DNA of 6,120 bases, taken from assembly GCA_903825065.1 (NCBI GenBank), contig CAIJZG010000183.1:1-6120 (forward strand), read 5' to 3'. This document shows positions 1-4,399 of the stretch, piece by piece (position 1 is the first letter of the stretch; every line of letters begins with the position of its first letter). Below the pieces are notes generated by a model. That model worked only from the letters and a program-made list of their open reading frames with translations, made no database searches and was not told the origin of the DNA. Source of the stretch: an uncultured Bacteroidota bacterium. Lineage in GTDB: Bacteria > Bacteroidota > Bacteroidia > Chitinophagales > Chitinophagaceae. A program made the position numbers and the translations under genes.

Positions 1-120
1 CGACGACGACGACGATTTCTAGTTGGATATACTTTTAAAAAAAATGTTGAATGGTTATAATTATAACCATTCAACATTTTTTTTAAAAGTATATCCAACT
101 AGAAATCGTCGTCGTCGTCG
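1..120. repeat. Perfect 120-bp palindrome at window start
   Basis: Bases 1-60 are the exact reverse complement of 61-120, with no mismatch and no spacer. The right arm contains the stop codon and last five full Asp/Phe codons of the acidic-protein gene (99-120). The left arm therefore carries a mirror copy on the plus strand, with Asp codons, then TTC and TAG at 17-22. The palindrome is cut by the window edge inside the GAC/GTC triplet tract, so its true outer length is unknown. The inner part looks like a natural terminator. A mirrored coding end is not expected of a terminator and suggests either a fold-back assembly or library artefact at a contig end, or the centre of a real inverted duplication. 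Confidence 0.97.
37..84 (-). terminator. Intrinsic terminator of the acidic-protein gene
   Basis: Read on the minus strand, A8 is followed by a hairpin with arms TGTTGAATGGTTAT and ATAACCATTCAACA closing on AATT, then T8. The stem begins about 22 nt after the TAG stop codon of the acidic-protein gene. A strong stem followed by an uninterrupted U tract is the classic rho-independent form. The A8 on the other side makes it symmetrical, so it could also stop transcription arriving on the plus strand. One caution is that this hairpin is the core of a longer perfect palindrome that may be partly artefactual. Confidence 0.75.
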
Positions 121-557
121 TCAAATCCACTATCCTTGTCGTTGAACAAATCAAATTCTTTGAAGTCTTCATCTAATTTAAAATCGTCTTCATCATCTGC
201 TTTTTTCTTTGATGCGCCTGCACCACCAGTAGGAGCTTTCTTACCCTTACTTTTTGGAATATCGAACTCATCAAAGTCGGGGTCCCAATCATCATCCTCT
301 TCGGCTTTTTCCCAATCATCTTCTATTTCTGCCTCATCGTCGTCGTCGTCATCATCATCTTTCGATTTTTTCGACGAGCCCTTAGTCACTTTCTTGCTGG
401 GTTTGACGTCCAATGCATCATCATCGTCGTCATCTAAATCGTCATCATCATCATCCAATTGTTTTTTACTTTTTGGAGATGGTTTTACATCGGCATTTTT
501 TGCCGGTGGTATCTTTGGATTAGAGGATTTGCTATCCTTATCAGATTTCGCTGCCAT
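99..557 (-). CDS. Asp-rich low-complexity acidic protein of unknown function
   Basis: This 152-aa protein has no recognised function. It holds about 48 Asp and 27 Lys. Lys/Ser/Pro-rich stretches (about 4-34, 51-66, 101-119) alternate with acidic blocks: D35-40 and D42-47, D67-74, a mixed Trp/Phe-containing block at about 75-99 (EDDWEKAEEDDDWDPDFDEF), another at about 121-137, and a C-terminal run D146-151 ending in Phe152. There is no signal peptide, membrane segment or Cys, so it is probably cytoplasmic and mostly disordered. The aromatic residues spaced within acidic blocks (W82, W91, F95, F98, F126) look like short binding motifs, perhaps for basic proteins or nucleic-acid-associated partners; that is inference. 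The ATG at 557 is the only reasonable start and has no Shine-Dalgarno sequence. It lies 87 bp after purA, with its own -7-like element at 605-612 and a terminator at 37-84, so it may be a single-gene unit. The overall length, defined start and terminator favour a real gene over a repeat-driven spurious frame. Confidence 0.8.
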   Translation of the reverse strand: MAAKSDKDSKSSNPKIPPAKNADVKPSPKSKKQLDDDDDDLDDDDDDALDVKPSKKVTKGSSKKSKDDDDDDDDEAEIEDDWEKAEEDDDWDPDFDEFDIPKSKGKKAPTGGAGASKKKADDEDDFKLDEDFKEFDLFNDKDSGFDDDDDDF

Positions 558-572
558 ATTCTAATAAGATTG

Positions 573-593
573 TTGCGTTAAATTTAAACGCAA
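573..593. other. Small inverted repeat in the acidic-protein leader
   Basis: The arms TTGCGTT (573-579) and AACGCAA (587-593) are perfect complements separated by 7 AT-only bases. On the minus strand the hairpin would lie in the 5' untranslated region, about 15 nt before the ATG at 557. No U tract follows it in that direction, so it is not a good purA terminator. It could be an operator or a weak leader structure, or chance in AT-rich DNA. Confidence 0.35.
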
Positions 594-604
594 AATTGTA
601 TTAA

Positions 605-612
605 CAAAAATA
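605..612 (-). promoter_or_regulatory. Bacteroidota -7 element for the acidic-protein gene
   Basis: The minus strand reads TATTTTTG, an exact match to TAnnTTTG, the -7 consensus of the Bacteroidota primary sigma factor. It lies 47 nt upstream of the ATG at 557 and would give a leader of roughly 40 nt. The -33 region about 16-20 nt upstream is T-rich but lacks a clear TTTG. The position between purA and this gene suggests separate transcription. Confidence 0.45.
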
Positions 613-644
613 TTTTTTCTTTTCTATTAAAAAATTAAAATTTC

Positions 645-1907
645 CTAAATGTGAACGATTTGTTCACGGCCAGGACCATTAGAAACGTGCTTAACAGGAA
701 CACCACAATACTCGTTAATAAATGCGATATATTGTTTCATTGTTTCAGGTAAATCTTCTCCTAATTTAATCATGGTGGTATCTGATTTCCATCCCTTGAA
801 TTGTTCCAACATTGGTTCAATCGTAGCTTTTGCCATTTGAAAAGGTACTTGTTTGGTTTCAACACCATTTACTTTATAGGAGGTACACATGGATAATTCT
901 TCAAAAGAGTCTAAAACATCCGCTTTTGTCATTACAATTTGTGTTACACCATTAATCATGCAAGTATACTGCAAAGCAACCAAATCCATCCAGCCACATC
1001 TTCTTGGGCGGCCCGTAGTTGCTCCAAATTCACTACCTATTCTTCGAAGTTCTTCACCTGTTTCATCAAATAGTTCCGTAGGAAATGGTCCACCACCAAC
1101 TCTTGTACAATAAGCTTTAGTAACACCCATCACTTCGCCAATTTGTTTTGGAGAAATTCCTAAACCGGTACATACACCAGCTGAAATAGTATTTGATGAA
1201 GTTACAAATGGGAAAGTACCGAAATCGATATCCAACATACTTCCTTGTGCACCTTCTGCTAATACCTTTTTCCCTTTCGAAATTTGATCATTGACAAAGT
1301 ACTCGCAATTAATCACATTCAACGTTTTCAAAAATTCCAATGCCTCAAAAAATTCTTCTTCCCATGCAGAGATGTCTTCAATAAAATGAAAATTGTCTAA
1401 TAATTTCTGATGTTTTAAACGTAGCTTAATATATTGAGTAGTAAAGCTTTTATCTAATAAGTCACCAACGCGTAAGGCATTACGGCCAGTCTTATCCATA
1501 TAGGCAGGTCCGATTCCTTTTAAAGTAGAACCAATTTTACTTTCACCTTTCGACATTTCAGAAGCCTTATCCAAAGCTCTATGCGTAGGTATAATTATAT
1601 TGGTACGTTCTGAAATGAAAAGATTTTTTCTTACGTCGATTCCATAAGCTGCAACTGCATCGCACTCTCGTTTCAATGTTACAGGATCAAGCACTACACC
1701 GTTTCCAATAATATTCACTTTATCCTGATGAAAAATTCCAGAAGGAATTTGGTGAAGCACCTGCTTCTTACCATCAACATATAAAGTGTGTCCAGCGTTT
1801 GGTCCACCTTGAAACCGAGCAACGATATCGTATCTGGGCGCAAAATAGTCTACAATTTTACCTTTGCCTTCATCGCCCCATTGTAAACCTAGAATTACAT
1901 CAACCAT
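645..1907 (-). CDS. purA: Adenylosuccinate synthase (PurA)
   Basis: PurA condenses IMP with aspartate, driven by GTP hydrolysis, to form adenylosuccinate. This is the first committed step from IMP to AMP, in the cytoplasm, normally as a homodimer. The 420-aa product is of normal length and complete. The P-loop QWGDEGKGK is at 9-17 with catalytic Asp11, and the second catalytic residue His40 lies in NAGHT. The IMP/phosphate region KIGSTLKGIGPAY is at 124-136, Arg142 is present, Gln221 lies in EGAQG, and VTSSNT is at 235-240. The aspartate-binding loop GATTGRPRR is at 295-303, the guanine-recognition motif TKAD at 327-330, and the C-terminal SNGPGRE at 409-415. The start at 1907 is chosen because the family begins a few residues before the P-loop. 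The frame is open to an ATG at 1970, but those 21 extra residues match nothing in the family and would span the promoter-like element at 1928-1935. No Shine-Dalgarno sequence is seen; the leader is A-rich. It lies 103 bp downstream of rsh in the same direction. Confidence 0.98.
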   Translation of the reverse strand: MVDVILGLQWGDEGKGKIVDYFAPRYDIVARFQGGPNAGHTLYVDGKKQVLHQIPSGIFHQDKVNIIGNGVVLDPVTLKRECDAVAAYGIDVRKNLFISERTNIIIPTHRALDKASEMSKGESKIGSTLKGIGPAYMDKTGRNALRVGDLLDKSFTTQYIKLRLKHQKLLDNFHFIEDISAWEEEFFEALEFLKTLNVINCEYFVNDQISKGKKVLAEGAQGSMLDIDFGTFPFVTSSNTISAGVCTGLGISPKQIGEVMGVTKAYCTRVGGGPFPTELFDETGEELRRIGSEFGATTGRPRRCGWMDLVALQYTCMINGVTQIVMTKADVLDSFEELSMCTSYKVNGVETKQVPFQMAKATIEPMLEQFKGWKSDTTMIKLGEDLPETMKQYIAFINEYCGVPVKHVSNGPGREQIVHI

Positions 1908-1927
1908 ATATTTGTTTTGAATCGAGG

Positions 1928-1935
1928 CAAAAATA
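1928..1935 (-). promoter_or_regulatory. Bacteroidota -7 element for purA
   Basis: The minus strand reads TATTTTTG, an exact TAnnTTTG match, 20 nt upstream of the purA ATG at 1907. It would give a leader of about 15 nt. A T-run at 1952-1955 is the only candidate for the -33 element and sits slightly close. The element overlaps the right end of an 11-bp sequence (1931-1941) that is repeated in front of rsh. Confidence 0.45.
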
Positions 1936-1941
1936 AGCCTT
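1931..1941 (-). repeat. AAGGCTTATTT copy in the purA promoter
   Basis: This 11-mer on the minus strand recurs exactly at 4297-4307 on the plus strand, in the rsh/exporter intergenic region. Here it overlaps the putative purA -7 element, so a protein bound to it would block that promoter. It could be a shared operator or a chance match. Confidence 0.4.
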
Positions 1942-2003
1942 GACTTTGAGTAAAATGGAATTGCGACCAATTAATTACCATCAATTTTAAATAAAATGTG
2001 CAA

Positions 2004-2017
2004 ATCCTTATTAGGAT
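2004..2017 (-). other. Weak stem-loop across the rsh stop codon
   Basis: The arms ATCCT (2004-2008) and AGGAT (2013-2017) form a 5-bp stem with a 4-nt loop covering the rsh stop. On the minus strand it is followed by an AT-rich but interrupted T-rich stretch (about 1986-2003). It is a poor terminator, and partial read-through into purA seems possible. No better terminator is visible in the 103-bp gap between rsh and purA. Confidence 0.2.
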
Positions 2018-4275
2018 AGTGATTCGGTATCAAAACGATCAACTGTTTGTATTCCTTTTAATTGTTTTATTCGATCAACCAATTCTTCCAATTCTTCTTT
2101 ATCGTGCACAAATACTTTAATGGTACCTCTAAAAATTCCTTCAGAAGACTCAATAGTTAATGCAGCAATATTTACACGCATATCTCCACTAATAATATTG
2201 GTGATTTTATTAATAACACCTACATCGTCCATCCCTATAATTTTCAATCCTGTTAGGAAGGATATTTCTTTATTCTTGGCCCATTTAGTTTTTACTACCC
2301 TATGCGAATAATTGGCCATTAATTGCGTGGCATTCGGACAAGTTGTACGATGAATTATCAAACCTTTTCCTGTACTCACAAAACCAAAAACATCATCGCC
2401 GGGAATAGGGTTGCAACATTTCGCAAGATTATAAACAATCTTATCGCTACTTTCTCCGAAAATAATTAACTCAGAATCTTTTTTCGAAAAATGTTTTGCA
2501 TGATTCTGATCAACATTCAATTCCTGAATTACAGGTTTAGGCCGAGGGTGCTCTATACGGTCGCCTATTAAATTAAAATCTTTTAATTCACGAAGGTCGA
2601 TAGATTTAGTTGCGATTTTATAGAGCAGATCTAATTGTGATGGCACTTTATAAAAATGAACCAGCTCATCAATATTATGCTGATTTACTGCAGCACCAAA
2701 ACCTTCTAACTTTCTTTGTAGTGTATATTTTCCATCTTCTGCAATTTTGCGTTTTTCTTCGCGAAGTGCATCTTTGATTTTACTTTTTGCTTTAGCGGTA
2801 ACAACAATATTCAACCAATCCTCGGATGGCTTCTGTTTACCACTTGTTATAATTTCAATCTGGTCACCACTTCTTAATTTATGACTGATGGGCACCAATT
2901 TATGATGCACTTTTGCACCGATACATTTTGTGCCAATTGCAGAGTGAATCGAGAATGCAAAATCGAGTGCGGTACTACCAACTGGTAACATTTTTACATC
3001 TCCTTTCGGAGTGTATACATAAATTTCTTCCGCAAGAAAAGATGTTTTAAAATCTTGTAAAAAATCTACAGTATCAGTATCTGGCGTACTTAATACTTCC
3101 CTGATTTGTCCAAACCATTTATCAAAACGATCTTCATCACCACCACCTTCTTTGTATTTATAATGAGCGGCCAAACCCTTTTCAGCTATTTCATTCATAC
3201 GTTTTGTACGTATCTGCACTTCTACCCATTTTCCTTGTGGTCCCATTACAGTAGTATGTAAGGCTTCGTATCCGTTACTTTTTGGGTTGCTTAACCAATC
3301 ACGCAAACGTTCTGGAGATGGATTGTATTCGTCAGTAATTAATGAATATACTTTCCAGCAATCTTCTTTTTCTTTTTCTGTTGGAGAATTTAAAATAACT
3401 CTGATGGCAAAGAGGTCATAAACTTCTTCAAATTCTACAGACTTCTTTTTTATTTTATTCCAGATACTATGGATACTTTTTGGGCGACCATAAATTTCAA
3501 AATCAAAATTTGCTAATTCTAATTTTTCTTTTAATGGACGAATAAATTCATTGATGTATCTACTTCGCTCCCGTTTTGTTTCAGATAATTTTTTTGCAAT
3601 ATCTCGATAGGCTTCAGGCTCCATGTATTTCATGGAAAGATCTTCGAGTTCTGTTTTAATATTATACAATCCCATGCGGTGGGCAAGTGGTGCATATACC
3701 CAAACAGTTTCAGATGCAATCTTCAATTGCTTCTCTCGTTTCATATGATCGAGTGTGCGCATATTATGCAAACGATCAGCAAGTTTTATAAGAATAACAC
3801 GAGGATCATCAGTGAGCGTTAAAAGAATTTTTTTAAAATTTTCTGCTTGCTGACTGGTATTGGTATCAATAACATTTGAGATCTTAGTAAGTCCATCTAC
3901 AATCCGCATAATTTCTGTACCAAACTCATGTTCCACATCCTCGAGTGATATATCAGTATCTTCTACTGTATCGTGTAACAATGCACAAATGGTACTTCTA
4001 ACACCAAGTCCGATTTCTTCCACACAAATCATCGCAACAGCAAGAGGGTGAATAATATATGGTTCACCACTTTTTCTGCGCATGGTTTTATGTGCTTCAA
4101 CAGACATTTCAAAAGCATGGCGTACTAATTCTTTGTCACCTCTTTTAAGTTTCGGGCGAAGACTTCTCAACAAAGCACGATAATGCCGAAGAATTTCGTT
4201 CTTCTCCTGATCAACTGTGAGGTTATATTTTGGAAGCGCTGCTTCTGAAGATTGGTTGTCTACTGCTTGTTCCAT
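2011..4275 (-). CDS. rsh: Bifunctional (p)ppGpp synthetase/hydrolase (RelA/SpoT homologue)
   Basis: This is a full-length 754-aa RSH enzyme that makes (p)ppGpp by pyrophosphate transfer from ATP to GDP/GTP and also degrades it, setting the stringent response. The N-terminal HD hydrolase domain (about 45-195) keeps the metal ligands and catalytic residues His76, His101-Asp102 in LLHDTVEDTD, Asp167 and Asn171 in LADRLHNMRT. The synthetase domain (about 250-370) has GRPKS at 263-267, Asp287 in YDLFAIR, GYEALHTT at 335-342 and Glu352 in EVQIRT. The TGS domain is at about 416-477 (YVYTPKGD onward), a helical region follows, and the zinc-finger-like CC motif has Cys620, Cys621, His642 and Cys646. 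The C-terminal ACT domain is at about 670-750. Having both catalytic sets intact argues for a bifunctional Rel/SpoT type rather than a synthetase-only RelA. The ATG at 4275 gives a short N-terminal extension before the HD domain and has no Shine-Dalgarno sequence. The gene is divergent from the exporter and precedes purA. Confidence 0.97.
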   Translation of the reverse strand: MEQAVDNQSSEAALPKYNLTVDQEKNEILRHYRALLRSLRPKLKRGDKELVRHAFEMSVEAHKTMRRKSGEPYIIHPLAVAMICVEEIGLGVRSTICALLHDTVEDTDISLEDVEHEFGTEIMRIVDGLTKISNVIDTNTSQQAENFKKILLTLTDDPRVILIKLADRLHNMRTLDHMKREKQLKIASETVWVYAPLAHRMGLYNIKTELEDLSMKYMEPEAYRDIAKKLSETKRERSRYINEFIRPLKEKLELANFDFEIYGRPKSIHSIWNKIKKKSVEFEEVYDLFAIRVILNSPTEKEKEDCWKVYSLITDEYNPSPERLRDWLSNPKSNGYEALHTTVMGPQGKWVEVQIRTKRMNEIAEKGLAAHYKYKEGGGDEDRFDKWFGQIREVLSTPDTDTVDFLQDFKTSFLAEEIYVYTPKGDVKMLPVGSTALDFAFSIHSAIGTKCIGAKVHHKLVPISHKLRSGDQIEIITSGKQKPSEDWLNIVVTAKAKSKIKDALREEKRKIAEDGKYTLQRKLEGFGAAVNQHNIDELVHFYKVPSQLDLLYKIATKSIDLRELKDFNLIGDRIEHPRPKPVIQELNVDQNHAKHFSKKDSELIIFGESSDKIVYNLAKCCNPIPGDDVFGFVSTGKGLIIHRTTCPNATQLMANYSHRVVKTKWAKNKEISFLTGLKIIGMDDVGVINKITNIISGDMRVNIAALTIESSEGIFRGTIKVFVHDKEELEELVDRIKQLKGIQTVDRFDTESLS

Positions 4276-4281
4276 CGAATA

Positions 4282-4293
4282 GCGAATATACGC
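4282..4293 (-). promoter_or_regulatory. Possible rsh -7 element inside a near-palindrome
   Basis: The minus strand reads TATATTCG at 4290-4283, one mismatch from TAnnTTTG, ending only 7 nt before the rsh ATG. It lies within the near-palindrome GCGAATATACGC (4282-4293; one A/A mismatch pair). CGAATA is repeated in tandem at 4276-4281 and 4283-4288. If this is the promoter, the rsh mRNA would have almost no leader. No -33 element is seen at the usual distance, so the call is weak. Confidence 0.22.
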
Positions 4294-4296
4294 AAT

Positions 4297-4307
4297 AAGG
4301 CTTATTT
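4297..4307 (+). repeat. AAGGCTTATTT copy in front of rsh
   Basis: This is the second exact copy of the 11-mer found in the purA promoter at 1931-1941. Here it is embedded in AATAAGGCTTATT (4294-4306), a palindrome with 6-bp arms and one central base. It lies 21-31 bp upstream of the rsh ATG, next to the possible -7 element. The palindromic form is compatible with a dimeric DNA-binding protein. Confidence 0.4.
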
Positions 4308-4383
4308 GTTGGGGATGCTAGTTTTCAAAAAAAACTGTTAACCAATTTTTTAAGAGTGGTGAACTCATTGTATGCTTAGTTGT

Positions 4384-4391
4384 TACATTTG
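4384..4391 (+). promoter_or_regulatory. Bacteroidota -7 element for the ABC exporter
   Basis: The plus strand reads TACATTTG, an exact TAnnTTTG match, with only 8 nt between its end and the ATG at 4400. Transcription would begin within about 0-5 nt of the start codon, giving a leaderless or nearly leaderless mRNA. The nearest TTG (4368-4370) is too close to serve as a -33 element. The remainder of the divergent region holds A- and T-runs (4327-4334, 4345-4351) without further clear signals. Confidence 0.4.
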
Positions 4392-4399
4392 TACAGACC

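Noticed and set aside
1..120. Hairpin telomere of a linear replicon
   Set aside because: Reading through a closed hairpin end would also give a perfect palindrome, but no telomere resolvase or linear-replicon gene is visible. The centre looks like a terminator, and the mirrored sequence is an ordinary gene end. An assembly fold-back is simpler.
105..455. CRISPR-like or tandem-repeat array
   Set aside because: The repeats are Asp triplets within one coding frame, without regularly spaced direct repeats or unique spacers.
136..564. Plus-strand frame encoding a Ser-rich 142-aa protein
   Set aside because: It is the antisense of the Asp-rich gene: the GTC/ATC triplets read in another frame give Ser codons. 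The minus-strand frame has a promoter-like element, a terminator and a more varied composition.
889..1113. Plus-strand 74-aa frame inside purA
   Set aside because: It lies wholly within a well-supported gene on the other strand and has no recognisable protein character.
1908..1970. Upstream ATG extending PurA by 21 residues
   Set aside because: PurA proteins begin just before the QWGDEGKGK loop. The extension has no family similarity and overlaps the likely promoter at 1928-1935.
2120..2311. Plus-strand 63-aa frame inside rsh
   Set aside because: It is antisense to the conserved ACT domain of Rsh; its hydrophobic look comes from complementing conserved codons.
3860..4051. Plus-strand 63-aa frame inside rsh
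   Set aside because: It is antisense to the conserved HD domain and has no independent support.
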